The translations under genes and the position numbers were made by a program. Shown here one piece after another: positions 1 through 7,708 of a stretch of DNA of 23,853 nucleotides. The notes below the pieces were generated by a model. It made no database searches. It was not told the origin of the DNA and was given only the letters and a program-made list of their open reading frames with translations. Position 1 is the stretch's first letter. Each line of letters starts with the position of its first letter. The stretch covers positions 1-23,853 of the forward strand of contig JAPLJY010000190.1 in NCBI GenBank assembly GCA_026388345.1, read 5' to 3'. The DNA comes from Deltaproteobacteria bacterium (GTDB lineage Bacteria; Desulfobacterota; Syntrophia; Syntrophales; UBA5619).

Positions 1-753
1 GAGCCCGGGGTAGAAGGAAAGCCACCAGGCGATGTCGATGTTGTCCTTCCCCGCCGTGAGGATGTTCCCCCAGCTTGGCGTGGGCGGCTGAACCCCGATG
101 CCGAGGAAACTCAGGGCGGATTCCGTGAGGATCGCCCCCGCAACGCCGAGTGTCGCTGTGACCAGGACCGACGCCATCGCATTCGGGAGGATGTGGAGGA
201 AGATGATCCGGAGGTCCCCGGCGCCGATCGCCCGGGCCGCCTGGACAAAGTCCCTCTCCCGGAGGGAGATGAAGTCCGCCCGGACAAGGCGTGTCACCCC
301 CATCCAGCCGGTGAGGCCGATCACGATCATGATGTTCCAGATGGAGGGCTCCAGGATCGCAATCACGGCGAGGATCAGGAAGAAGGACGGAAAGCAGAGC
401 ATGATGTCCACGAACCGCATGATCACCGCATCCACCCAGCGTCCGTAGTAGCCGGCCAGCGCCCCGAGGATCGTCCCGATGAGGATGGCGATCCCGGTCG
501 CCACGAAGCCCACCTTGAGGGAAATCCCCGCCCCCCAGATCATCCGGGAGAGCACGTCCCGCCCGAGCGGATCCGTCCCGAAGGGGTGCCCTGCCGAAGG
601 CGCGGCGAGGACGTTCTTCAAGTCTATGGCGTTCGGGTCATAGGGGGCAAGCCAGGGTGCGAGGAGGGAAACGGCGAACAGAACAATGACGATCACGCTC
701 CCCGCAACCGCCACCCGGTTCTTCAAGAATCTTTTCCGGAAATCATTCCCCAT
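1..753 (-). CDS. ABC transporter permease, DppC/OppC family (3' end beyond window)
   Basis: This is an inner-membrane permease subunit of a peptide/nickel-type ABC importer. It pairs with the DppB-like permease encoded just upstream. The reading frame is open from ATG at 753 to the window edge, giving 251 codons. The family is usually about 280-300 residues, so roughly the last 30-40 are missing. The N-terminus has a hydrophobic segment followed by the family's HPFGTDPLGRDVLSRMIWG-type motif. Several more membrane segments follow, then the cytoplasmic EAA loop (AARAIGAGDLRIIFLHILPN) that contacts the ATPase. An AAGAGG ribosome-binding site overlaps the stop codon of the preceding gene 9 bp away, so the two are co-transcribed and probably translationally coupled. 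The substrate cannot be read from the permease. No binding protein or ATPase gene lies in the window; they may lie further left. Confidence 0.93.
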   Translation of the reverse strand, partial: MGNDFRKRFLKNRVAVAGSVIVIVLFAVSLLAPWLAPYDPNAIDLKNVLAAPSAGHPFGTDPLGRDVLSRMIWGAGISLKVGFVATGIAILIGTILGALAGYYGRWVDAVIMRFVDIMLCFPSFFLILAVIAILEPSIWNIMIVIGLTGWMGVTRLVRADFISLRERDFVQAARAIGAGDLRIIFLHILPNAMASVLVTATLGVAGAILTESALSFLGIGVQPPTPSWGNILTAGKDNIDIAWWLSFYPGL

Positions 754-762
754 ATAAACCTC

Positions 763-1737
763 TTAAGAGACCCGGATCCGCGGATCGGCCAGCGCGTAGG
801 AAACATCGGCAAGCAGGTTCCCGAGCAGGGTGAGGACGGCGCCGATGAAGAGAATCCCCATGACCACCGGATAGTCTCTCGCCATGACCGCCATATAGAA
901 GAGCTGCCCCATGCCGGGAATGGCGAAGATCGTCTCGAAGATGACGCTCCCTCCGATAAGCCCGGGAACCGACAGGCCGAGGATGGTGATCACCGGGAGG
1001 AGGGCATTCCGCAGTGCGTGCCGGTAGATGACGGCCCGCTCGGAGAGACCCTTCGCCCGGGCCGTCAGGATGTAGTCCTGGCGGATCACCTCCAGCATGT
1101 TCGCCCGCATGTACCGGGAGAGGCCGGCCAGCCCGCCGAATGCGGCAAGCAGGACCGGCAGAATAAGATGTTTGATCAGGTCCCAGAGGGCCATCCCCGG
1201 CGGTAGATATTCGGAATTCAGGGAGCGGATCCCGGAGATGGGAAGCCATCCGAGATGGACGCCGAAGAGGATCATGAGCAGCAGGGCGAGCCAGAAGGTC
1301 GGCACGGCGAAACCGATAAAGACGATGACACCCGCGACCCGGTCGAAGAGGGAATCCTGGCGGACGGCGGAGAGCACCCCGAGGGGGATGGCCACAACCA
1401 GGATGAGCAGCATCGAGAGCACGTTCAGCAGGATCGTGATCGGCAGCCGTTCAAGGATCTTGTCGGCTACCGGCCGGCGGTCCGTCGAAAACGAAACCCC
1501 GAGGTCCAGGAGGGCCAGCCTCCCCACCCAGCGGATGTATTGCTCGGGAAGGGGTTTGTCCAGGTCGTACATGGCCCGGAGGCGCTCCGTCATCTCCACG
1601 GAGGCGCGTGGGTTCATCTGGGTCTGGAGGTCGGTCGGGGAGCCGGGCGCCAGGTGCATCACGGTAAAACAGACGACCGTGATCCCGAAGAGAAGCGGGA
1701 CCATGAAGAGCAGTCTTTTGGCGATATAGCGAAGCAT
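763..1737 (-). CDS. ABC transporter permease, DppB/OppB family
   Basis: This is the first permease subunit of a dipeptide/oligopeptide/nickel-type ABC importer in the inner membrane. At 324 residues it has normal family length. The start [20 protein letters not shown] is typical of DppB, with the first membrane helix near residues 9-30. A periplasmic stretch follows ([27 protein letters not shown] region), then five further hydrophobic segments. The EAA loop [20 protein letters not shown] sits around residues 220-240, and the C-terminus ends in ADPRIRVS, as is usual. The GGAAGG before the ATG is unusually close to it. The gene lies 48 bp after the isomerase-like gene and 9 bp before the DppC-like gene on the same strand, which suggests one operon. 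Substrate is unknown. Confidence 0.95.
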   Translation of the reverse strand: MLRYIAKRLLFMVPLLFGITVVCFTVMHLAPGSPTDLQTQMNPRASVEMTERLRAMYDLDKPLPEQYIRWVGRLALLDLGVSFSTDRRPVADKILERLPITILLNVLSMLLILVVAIPLGVLSAVRQDSLFDRVAGVIVFIGFAVPTFWLALLLMILFGVHLGWLPISGIRSLNSEYLPPGMALWDLIKHLILPVLLAAFGGLAGLSRYMRANMLEVIRQDYILTARAKGLSERAVIYRHALRNALLPVITILGLSVPGLIGGSVIFETIFAIPGMGQLFYMAVMARDYPVVMGILFIGAVLTLLGNLLADVSYALADPRIRVS

Positions 1738-1785
1738 TCCTTCCGATTCACCCCTTTCTTCGCCCGCCCGCCGGGGAAATAAACA

Positions 1786-2580
1786 TTACGAACGCTCCGG
1801 CAGTTCCATGGCCTGGAGGTTTTCCAGCATCCGCCGGAGACCCTTTTCCGAATGGGATTCGACGGTGAGGATCGGTTTGAGATTTCGCCCCCGGACCATT
1901 GCGAACAGTTCGCGGAAAGGGACATTCCCCTCCCCTACCGGCAGGTGCTCATCCGCCGTGCCGTGGTTGTCGTGGATGTGGATCTCGCCCAGGAGATCGC
2001 CCAGCGCCTCAATCCAAAGGCCAAGCGGCACGCCGCCAAAGACGTTTGCGTGCCCGGTATCGAGGCAGAAGCGGACCTGCGGGGAGGCAAGTTCATCCAG
2101 AAGGCGCTTCAGCAGTCGGGGGTCCCGTTCATAGACATTCTCGAGCGCAATGATCGTCCCCGTCCCCCGGATGCAACCGAGGAGGGTCCGCCAGGTTGCA
2201 AGGCTGTTTTCGAGCCACAGCGCCTCGGCGGAAACATAATATTTTTCATCGAAAGAGGCGTGGCAGACCACCGACCGGGGTTTAAACCAGGGGATCAGGT
2301 CGAAAACCCGGCGGAGGCGGTCGAGGGAGGTCTGCCGGATCCGGGGATCGAGTGCCCCCGGTCGGAGGTCCATGAAAGGGGCATGAAGGGTCGCCAAAAG
2401 GCCCGCATCGGCGAGACGTTCCGCTGTCTCCCGGAAATCGGCCGCCTGAAAACGGTCGAGGTCGTAGTGGCCAAAAGCGATCTCCGGATTGATCCCTTCC
2501 CGGATCGCCCAGGGTAGCAACTTTTCCCGAAGGAGATAGAAGGGCACATGAACCTGGATTTTTTGCAGAATCCCCTGCAT
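1786..2580 (-). CDS. Sugar phosphate isomerase/epimerase family TIM-barrel protein
   Basis: This 264-residue protein belongs to the xylose isomerase-like / AP endonuclease 2 TIM-barrel superfamily, whose members use divalent metals to isomerise or epimerise sugars or to cut abasic DNA. Metal-ligand-type motifs occur in the expected order: LHAPF (about residue 65), VCHASFDE (about 108), ALENVYERD (about 145), CLDTGHANVF (about 172), HIHDNHGTADEHLPVGEG (about 197) and LTVESHS near the end. The short length and the HDNHG...H motif fit the sugar phosphate isomerase/epimerase branch better than classical endonuclease IV. The start is supported by GGAGGTAAG 10 bp upstream. It is the first gene of a minus-strand unit continuing into two Dpp-type permeases, so it may act on an imported compound, but the substrate is not inferable. 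Confidence 0.85.
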   Translation of the reverse strand: MQGILQKIQVHVPFYLLREKLLPWAIREGINPEIAFGHYDLDRFQAADFRETAERLADAGLLATLHAPFMDLRPGALDPRIRQTSLDRLRRVFDLIPWFKPRSVVCHASFDEKYYVSAEALWLENSLATWRTLLGCIRGTGTIIALENVYERDPRLLKRLLDELASPQVRFCLDTGHANVFGGVPLGLWIEALGDLLGEIHIHDNHGTADEHLPVGEGNVPFRELFAMVRGRNLKPILTVESHSEKGLRRMLENLQAMELPERS

Positions 2581-2684
2581 GCGGATCTTACCTCCGTTCG
2601 CTTGAGCGTCCCGTTTACCACAAGCCTTTCCTTTTCACAACCGCCAATCAACCGTTCCGACCGGATGAGCCGACCGGATGGTCA

Positions 2685-2713
2685 TTGACACGCCCCCCTT
2701 GTTCTGCTAATCA
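2685..2713 (+). promoter_or_regulatory. Possible sigma-70 promoter upstream of rsfS
   Basis: A perfect TTGACA at 2685-2690 is followed after 17 bp by TAATCA, a poor -10 match; an overlapping GCTAAT would give 15-bp spacing. It lies about 85 bp before the rsfS start in the gap between the divergent isomerase and rsfS genes. The -35 box is convincing and the -10 box is not. Confidence 0.35.
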
Positions 2714-2797
2714 AAAGATGTGTCCCGCAAACATCGGGAAGACGCGGGAAAACGGCCGCCGTCACCGGCCTGGCGGTAAAAGAGCAAAGGGGGGAGA

Positions 2798-3196
2798 TTG
2801 GCCAGAAAAAAAGAAAATGACTCACGCAAGAGGGCGCTACTGTGCGTCAATGCCTCTCTGGAAAAAAAGGCGAAGGACCTGATCATCCTCAATGTAAGGG
2901 AGGTCTCCGCCTTTGCAGACTACTTCATCATCTGCAGCGGAACGTCCGACCGTCAGGTCCGCGCCGTCGCCGCCGCCATCCAGGAGAACTTGAAAAGAGC
3001 GGGTATCCTGCCTCTGGGCGTCGAGGGGGAAGACGCGGGGAGGTGGATCCTTCTGGATTACGACGATGTGATCATCCATGTCTTTCTCGAATCCGCCCGG
3101 ACCTTCTATGATCTGGAACGGCTCTGGTCCGGGGCGACGCGTATGGCCGTACCCGACGAGACGGCTTCCCTGAAGGCGCTCGCAGAAGGGATGTAA
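2798..3196 (+). CDS. rsfS: Ribosomal silencing factor RsfS (Iojap/YbeB family)
   Basis: RsfS binds ribosomal protein L14 (uL14) on the 50S subunit and blocks joining with the 30S subunit, slowing translation when nutrients are scarce. The 132-residue product carries the family's conserved core: LEKKAKDLIILNVREVS, FADYFIICSGTSDRQV (about residues 44-58), GVEGEDAGRWILLDYDDVI and VFLESARTFYDLERLW. The chosen start is TTG at 2798, preceded by a strong GGGGGGAG; an internal ATG would cut into the family's N-terminal helix. It opens a plus-strand run, with the comF-like gene starting 2 bp after its stop. In many bacteria rsfS sits beside nadD and rlmH; neither is seen here. Confidence 0.95.
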   Translation: MARKKENDSRKRALLCVNASLEKKAKDLIILNVREVSAFADYFIICSGTSDRQVRAVAAAIQENLKRAGILPLGVEGEDAGRWILLDYDDVIIHVFLESARTFYDLERLWSGATRMAVPDETASLKALAEGM

Positions 3197-3198
3197 CC

Positions 3199-3966
3199 TT
3201 GAAAGGGATCCTGACCGGGATCGCCGACCTCATTTTTCCGCCCCGCTGCATCACCTGCGACAATCTCCTGGAGCGGCACGGTCCCCTTCCCTTCTGCCCA
3301 CCCTGCGTGGACGGAATACGTTTCATCCGCTCCCCCCTCTGTGCCCGTTGCGGGGTCCCTTTTCCCGTCGCGGAAGGGGAAGATCACCTCTGCGGCGACT
3401 GTCTCACGGCGGAAAAACCTTACGCGGTCGCCCGGGCGGTTGGACGGTACGAGGAAACGCTCCTGACGGCCATCCACCTGTTCAAGTACCGGGGGAGGAT
3501 CGGGATCGGCGAGATCCTGGGCAGGATCATGGCCGATTTCGCCGCCGGAATTTGGGACATGAAGGTCTTTGAGAGGATCGTGCCGGTCCCGCTGCACCGC
3601 AAAAGGCTGCGGGAAAGGGGGTTCAACCAGGCCGTGATTCTGGCGCGGGAGCTCTCGAAGAGGTTCGACATCCCGCTCGATTTCACGTCGCTCCGGCGCG
3701 AGGTCTTCACGCCGCCGCAGGTCGGCCTGGGCCGTGAAGAGCGGTCGGCAAACGTTCATGGCGCCTTTTCAGCAAGGCATCCGGAGCGGATCACCGGCCG
3801 GCGGATCCTCCTCGTGGACGACGTTTACACCACGGGGAGCACGCTTGCGGAATGCGCCCGGGTCCTCCTCCGGGCGAATGCAGAGGCGGTGACCGTCCTG
3901 ACGCTGGCCCGGGCGGTTCAAGATCGGGGGAGGATTCCGGAGACGGAAAGGGATTTGCCGGAGTAA
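3199..3966 (+). CDS. ComF family phosphoribosyltransferase-like protein
   Basis: ComF proteins combine an N-terminal cysteine-rich zinc region with a type I phosphoribosyltransferase fold. In competent bacteria they support uptake or handling of transforming DNA; in most others their role is unsettled. The 255-residue product has zinc-ligand-like pairs CITC, CPPC, CARC and CGDC within the first about 75 residues. Further on come VPVPLHRKRLRERGFNQA (about 130-147) and the PRPP-binding loop ILLVDDVYTTGSTLAECA (about 200-217). The start is TTG at 3199, with GAAGGG inside the end of rsfS as ribosome-binding site, so translation is probably coupled. No other competence genes are visible, so a transformation role is not supported by context. 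Confidence 0.92.
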   Translation: MKGILTGIADLIFPPRCITCDNLLERHGPLPFCPPCVDGIRFIRSPLCARCGVPFPVAEGEDHLCGDCLTAEKPYAVARAVGRYEETLLTAIHLFKYRGRIGIGEILGRIMADFAAGIWDMKVFERIVPVPLHRKRLRERGFNQAVILARELSKRFDIPLDFTSLRREVFTPPQVGLGREERSANVHGAFSARHPERITGRRILLVDDVYTTGSTLAECARVLLRANAEAVTVLTLARAVQDRGRIPETERDLPE

Positions 3967-4007
3967 CGCACCGCCGCACATTTTTTAAAACGGAAGGGAT
4001 CCTACGG

Positions 4008-4490
4008 ATGAAGAAAATTCTAAGCTGGGAAGCATTGAAGAACGAGGTGGAACACCGCCGGCGCCGGGGCGAGAAGATCGCCTTCACGAACGGCTGTTTC
4101 GACATTCTCCACGTGGGACATGTCCGGTATCTGGAGGAAGCTCGGAAGACGGGGGATCTCCTCATCCTTGCCCTCAACAGCGACGCTTCCGTCCGGGCAA
4201 TCAAGGGAGAGAAGCGGCCGCTCGTTCGAGAGCAGGAGCGGGCCGAGGTCGTCGCCTCCCTGGCGGCGGTCGATTACGTGACCCTTTTTGATGAAACGAC
4301 GCCGCTCAAACTGATCGAATACCTGCGGCCGGATTGCCTCGTCAAGGGCGGCGACTGGAGGGAGGAGGCCGTCGTGGGACGCGATGCCGTCCGGTCATGG
4401 GGAGGCAGGGTTGTCCTCGTCCCCGTGGTCGAAGGGGCCTCCACGACGAACATCGTGGAGAAAATCCGGCAGGTCTATGGAACAGGGTAA
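4008..4490 (+). CDS. rfaE2: D-glycero-beta-D-manno-heptose 1-phosphate adenylyltransferase (RfaE2/HldE C-domain type)
   Basis: This enzyme transfers AMP from ATP to heptose 1-phosphate, making the ADP-heptose precursor of the LPS inner core. The 160-residue product is a single cytidylyltransferase-like domain. It shows the HIGH-type motif TNGCFDILHVGHVRYL (residues about 26-41), KGGDWREEAVVG (about 110-121) and the C-terminal GASTTNIVEKI. The ribokinase-like N-terminal half found in bifunctional HldE is absent, so the kinase must be encoded elsewhere. The frame is open further upstream, but ATG at 4008 with GGAAGGG before it matches the family start. It follows comF by 41 bp. Confidence 0.93.
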   Translation: MKKILSWEALKNEVEHRRRRGEKIAFTNGCFDILHVGHVRYLEEARKTGDLLILALNSDASVRAIKGEKRPLVREQERAEVVASLAAVDYVTLFDETTPLKLIEYLRPDCLVKGGDWREEAVVGRDAVRSWGGRVVLVPVVEGASTTNIVEKIRQVYGTG

Positions 4491-4502
4491 ACGCCCATCC
4501 CT

Positions 4503-4531
4503 TCACTTTTTACGCGGCCGTCACTTTTTAC
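4503..4531. repeat. 11-bp direct repeat (two units, 18-bp period) upstream of dksA-like gene
   Basis: TCACTTTTTAC occurs at 4503-4513 and again, identically, at 4521-4531. The 18-bp period places both copies on nearly the same face of the helix only if the helix is distorted (1.7 turns). It lies in the 96-bp gap between rfaE2 and the dksA-like gene. It could be a binding site or chance low-complexity sequence. Confidence 0.6.
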
Positions 4532-4586
4532 TTTACAAACACCCCGCGATCATGTAAGAGCATGTCCCCAAATCGGTCATCAGGAG

Positions 4587-4979
4587 ATGAGGAGCGCCGT
4601 GCTGAAAACAACCATGAAACCTGAAAAGATAGAATTCTTCCGGTATATGCTGAGCCAGAAGATCAACGAGCTTCTTGGAGAAGCGGGAAGAACCGTGTCG
4701 GAGATGACGAGCGGCTCAAAAGAAAACTATCCCGATCCCAATGACCGTGCCTCGCTCGAATCAGACCGGAATTTCGAACTCCGGATCCGCGACCGCGAGA
4801 GAAAGCTGATCCTCAAGATGCAGGAGGCGATCCAGCGGATGGAAGACGGCGTTTTCGGCATCTGCGATGTTTGCGGCGGCCCGATCTCCGAAAAGAGGCT
4901 GATGGCGAGACCGGTGACCACCCTCTGCATCGAATGCAAGATGAAGCAGGAAAAGATGGAAAAGCTCAAGGGGGAATAA
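4587..4979 (+). CDS. dksA: RNA polymerase-binding transcription factor, DksA/TraR family
   Basis: DksA proteins insert a coiled coil into the RNA polymerase secondary channel and, with ppGpp, retune rRNA and stress promoters. The sequence shows an N-terminal helical region (FFRYMLSQKINELLGEAG) and the conserved YPDPNDRASLESDRNFELR segment at the coiled-coil tip. After it come RDRERKLILKMQEAIQRMEDG and a four-cysteine zinc finger CDVCGGPI...CIECK. The C4 finger and overall length fit the DksA group common in deltaproteobacteria. The start is uncertain. ATG at 4587 has GGAG directly against it, GTG at 4599 has AGGAG 4 bp away, and ATG at 4614 agrees best with the usual family N-terminus; all are in frame. 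The gene is probably monocistronic, being followed by a terminator-like hairpin. Confidence 0.92.
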   Translation: MRSAVLKTTMKPEKIEFFRYMLSQKINELLGEAGRTVSEMTSGSKENYPDPNDRASLESDRNFELRIRDRERKLILKMQEAIQRMEDGVFGICDVCGGPISEKRLMARPVTTLCIECKMKQEKMEKLKGE

Positions 4980-5071
4980 CCCGTTCCCCTGCGATCCCGG
5001 GCGGCGATGCCGCTGCCTTCCGGTCCCCCTCATTCCCCGGTGTCCCGAAGGAATGAAGAGGGATTTTTTTT

Positions 5072-5106
5072 GATGCCGGTTGACTTTTTTATGGCCGGCA
5101 TCTTTT
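5072..5106 (+). terminator. Probable terminator after dksA-like gene
   Basis: GATGCCGG (5072-5079) pairs perfectly with CCGGCATC (5095-5102) around a 15-nt T-rich loop, and TTTTCT follows immediately. It lies about 95 bp after the dksA stop and just before the repeat cluster, which is a sensible place for a rho-independent terminator. The loop is longer than ideal. Confidence 0.6.
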
Positions 5107-5110
5107 CTAG

Positions 5111-5130
5111 GAGCCTGTTGAAAAAGGCTC
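5111..5130. repeat. Partial repeat end beside the complete copy
   Basis: GAGCCTGTTGAAAAAGGCTC resembles the terminal arm of the neighbouring 123-bp repeat (AGGCTGTTGAAAAACG) but has no body attached. It also forms its own short hairpin (GAGCC/GGCTC). It may be a relic of a second, mostly lost copy next to the intact one. Confidence 0.45.
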
Positions 5131-5136
5131 TTAGGC

Positions 5137-5259
5137 AGGCTGTTCAAAAATGTCCAGATGCAAGGCCCCTGAGATCCTGAGCCGTGAGGCGTACTTTTCT
5201 GGTACGTTGAACGGCGAAGGATGAGGGAAACGCAGCAAATGGACGTTTTTCAACGGCCT
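5137..5259 (+). repeat. Short interspersed repeat with terminal inverted repeats, copy 1 (123 bp)
   Basis: The element begins AGGCTGTTCAAAAATG and ends CGTTTTTCAACGGCCT, so its ends are near-perfect inverted repeats of about 16 bp. Its interior closely matches, in opposite orientation, the element at 21591-21712. By eye there are about ten substitutions and one single-base indel over about 122 bp, roughly 90% identity. It has no credible coding potential. Size, ends and intergenic location fit a non-autonomous MITE- or REP-like element. It lies just upstream of priA and supplies part of that gene's leader. Mobility is inferred from structure only, and no clear target-site duplication is visible. 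Confidence 0.85.
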
Positions 5260-5276
5260 GCTGGAGGACCGGACGA

Positions 5277-7697
5277 ATGTTTGTCAGGGTTGCCATTCCG
5301 ATCCCCTCCGCAAAAACCTTCACCTATGCCGTCCCCGGGGCCCTCGTCCCGTCCGTGGCCGTGGGAAAGCGGGTCCTCGTCCCTTTCGGAAGGAAGCGCC
5401 TGACCGGCTGGATCATCGAAACGCTGCCCGAGACAACGCCCGATCAGACGGTCAAGGAAATCATCGATCTGCCCGATCCCGAACCCCTCTTCGGCCCGCA
5501 GGACCTTGCCTTTTACGAATGGATTTCCCGCTATTATATCCACCCCCTGGGAAAGGTCCTGGGTGAGATCCTTCCCGGCGGGATCGACCTGAAGAGCGAC
5601 CGCTGGCTCCGGCCGGCAGAAGGCCCGGCCATCGGGAAATCATCCCTCTCCGCCGGACAAAAGAAGATCCTGGAGAGGCTGGCATCATTTCCCAAAGGTC
5701 TCTCCCTTCGCCATTTGGGCCGGTTGATCGGGAAAGATAACCTCTACGGCGATCTGCATCTCCTCGAAACATCGGGGCTGGTCATCTCCGAGGAACGCCT
5801 GAACCGTCCGGCCGTCCGACCGAAATGGGAAAAATGGATCGGTCTTCAGAAAAACATCCCCGCCGGAATAAAACTGACCGGGAAACAGGCGGCCCTCGTT
5901 GCCCTCCTCCGGGAGCGGGGCGACGCGCCGGTCTCCGGGCTCCCCGACCGCCTCCGGGAGGCCGCTTTTCTCCGGATCCTGGAGCAAAAGGGCGTCGTCC
6001 GCCTCCATGAAAAAGAGCTCTTCCGGGGACCGGGTCCCGCCCCGAAGATGGAAAGGAACGGAAACGGCATCGTCCCAAACGAGGCGCAGGAAAAGGCACT
6101 GCATGAAATCCGGACCTGCCTCGCCGCGGGACGCTTCTCCCCTATCCTCCTCCATGGCGTGACGGGAAGCGGCAAGACCGAGGTTTACCTCCGGGCCATC
6201 GCCGAGGTCCTGCTAAACGGCGGCGGCGCGATCTATCTCGTCCCGGAGATCGCCCTCACGACGCAGCTCCTCTCCCGCATCCGCGAACGGTTCCCGGAGA
6301 GGGAGATCGCCGTCCTCCACAGCGGCATCTCCCGGAGCGCGCGGTATGACCAGTGGAAAAGGCTCCGGCGCGGCGATATCCGCCTGGTCGTCGGCGCCCG
6401 GTCGGCCCTCTTTGCACCGGTCCGGGACCTCCGGTTGATCATCGTGGATGAGGAGCACGACCCTTCCTACAAGCAGGACGACCGCCTGCGGTACAACGCC
6501 CGGGACCTGGCCCTGGTCAGCGGAAAATTTGCGGGGGCCACGGTAATCCTCGGTTCCGCGACGCCGGGGATCCAGACCTTTTTTCAGGCGACAGGCGGCC
6601 GGTACCGCCACCTCACACTCCCCTCCCGCGTGGACGACCGCCCCCTTCCCCGCGTCGAGGTGGTCGATATGAGAACGGAACGGGACGAACAGGGCCGGAC
6701 GCCCCTCCTTTCCCATGCGCTCGTCGAGGCGCTCCGGGAGACCCTGGCGCAGCGGAAGCAGACGCTCCTGTTCCTCAACCGGCGCGGGTTCCATACCTTC
6801 CTGTTCTGTCCGGACTGCGGCCATGTCTTTGCCTGCCCATCCTGCGACCTGGCGCTCACGCACCACGCCGCCCTGGGGGTTTTGAAATGCCATCATTGCG
6901 ACTACACGACGAAACCTCCCGGAATCTGCCCCGCCTGCCGGGGCAATCATGTCCGCAGCCAGGGGGCGGGAACGGAACGGGTGGAGGAAGAGGCGGGAAA
7001 ACTCTTTCCGGATGCCCGGATCGCACGGATGGACAGCGATACGACCTCGCGGAAGGGGGACGCGGCAAGGATCCTCCGGGGGCTGGACCGCGGAGAGATC
7101 GACATTCTCGTCGGCACCCAGATGATCACCAAGGGGCACGATTTTCCCGGGATTACGCTGGTCGGCGTTCTCGTCGCCGACGCATCCCTGAACATCCCGG
7201 ACTTCCGGGCGGCCGAGAGGACCTTCCCGATCCTGACGCAGGTGTCGGGCCGGGGCGGGCGGGGAGATCAACCGGGACGTGTCGTCGTCCAGACCTTCAA
7301 CCCCGGCCATTACGCCATTCGCCGGGCGCAGGAACACGACTATGCCGGTTTTTACGCGGATGAGCTTCCCCTCCGCCGGGAACTCGGCTATCCGCCATTC
7401 TCCCGCCTCGTCGGTCTCCGCTTCTCCAGCACGAAACAGCCGGAGGGGAAAAAGGCCGTCGCGGAGATCGGGAAACGGGCGCGAGAACTGGCCGTGACCG
7501 TAGCCGGCGGAAAGGTGGGCGTCATCGGCCCCGCCGAATCCCCCCTCGTCCGGCTCCGGGGGCGTTACCGCTGGCAGATGCTTCTCCGGGGAACGGAGAG
7601 CGGACCCCTCCACCTCCTGACGGAGAAGCTCCTGGAGGAGCGGGGACGCGACGGCGTGGAAATCCAGGCGGACGTGGATCCGATCCATTTCATGTAG
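5277..7697 (+). CDS. priA: Primosomal protein N' (replication restart helicase PriA)
   Basis: PriA recognises stalled or repaired replication forks and unwinds DNA 3' to 5' so that the replicative helicase can be reloaded. The 806-residue product has an N-terminal DNA-binding region starting with FVRVAIPIPSAKTFTYAVP. The Walker A motif GVTGSGKT is at 294-301, the DEEH box at 391-394, and a zinc module of eight cysteines at C511, C514, C520, C523, C538, C541, C551 and C554. Later helicase motifs include GTQMITKGHDFP and QVSGRGGRGDQPGRV. ATG at 5277 has GGAGG 9 bp upstream and gives the standard N-terminus. fmt follows after 11 bp, so priA-fmt-rsmB is probably one operon. The peptide deformylase gene often found between priA and fmt is absent here. 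Confidence 0.97.
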   Translation: MFVRVAIPIPSAKTFTYAVPGALVPSVAVGKRVLVPFGRKRLTGWIIETLPETTPDQTVKEIIDLPDPEPLFGPQDLAFYEWISRYYIHPLGKVLGEILPGGIDLKSDRWLRPAEGPAIGKSSLSAGQKKILERLASFPKGLSLRHLGRLIGKDNLYGDLHLLETSGLVISEERLNRPAVRPKWEKWIGLQKNIPAGIKLTGKQAALVALLRERGDAPVSGLPDRLREAAFLRILEQKGVVRLHEKELFRGPGPAPKMERNGNGIVPNEAQEKALHEIRTCLAAGRFSPILLHGVTGSGKTEVYLRAIAEVLLNGGGAIYLVPEIALTTQLLSRIRERFPEREIAVLHSGISRSARYDQWKRLRRGDIRLVVGARSALFAPVRDLRLIIVDEEHDPSYKQDDRLRYNARDLALVSGKFAGATVILGSATPGIQTFFQATGGRYRHLTLPSRVDDRPLPRVEVVDMRTERDEQGRTPLLSHALVEALRETLAQRKQTLLFLNRRGFHTFLFCPDCGHVFACPSCDLALTHHAALGVLKCHHCDYTTKPPGICPACRGNHVRSQGAGTERVEEEAGKLFPDARIARMDSDTTSRKGDAARILRGLDRGEIDILVGTQMITKGHDFPGITLVGVLVADASLNIPDFRAAERTFPILTQVSGRGGRGDQPGRVVVQTFNPGHYAIRRAQEHDYAGFYADELPLRRELGYPPFSRLVGLRFSSTKQPEGKKAVAEIGKRARELAVTVAGGKVGVIGPAESPLVRLRGRYRWQMLLRGTESGPLHLLTEKLLEERGRDGVEIQADVDPIHFM

Positions 7698-7708
7698 GAG
7701 ATAGCGAC

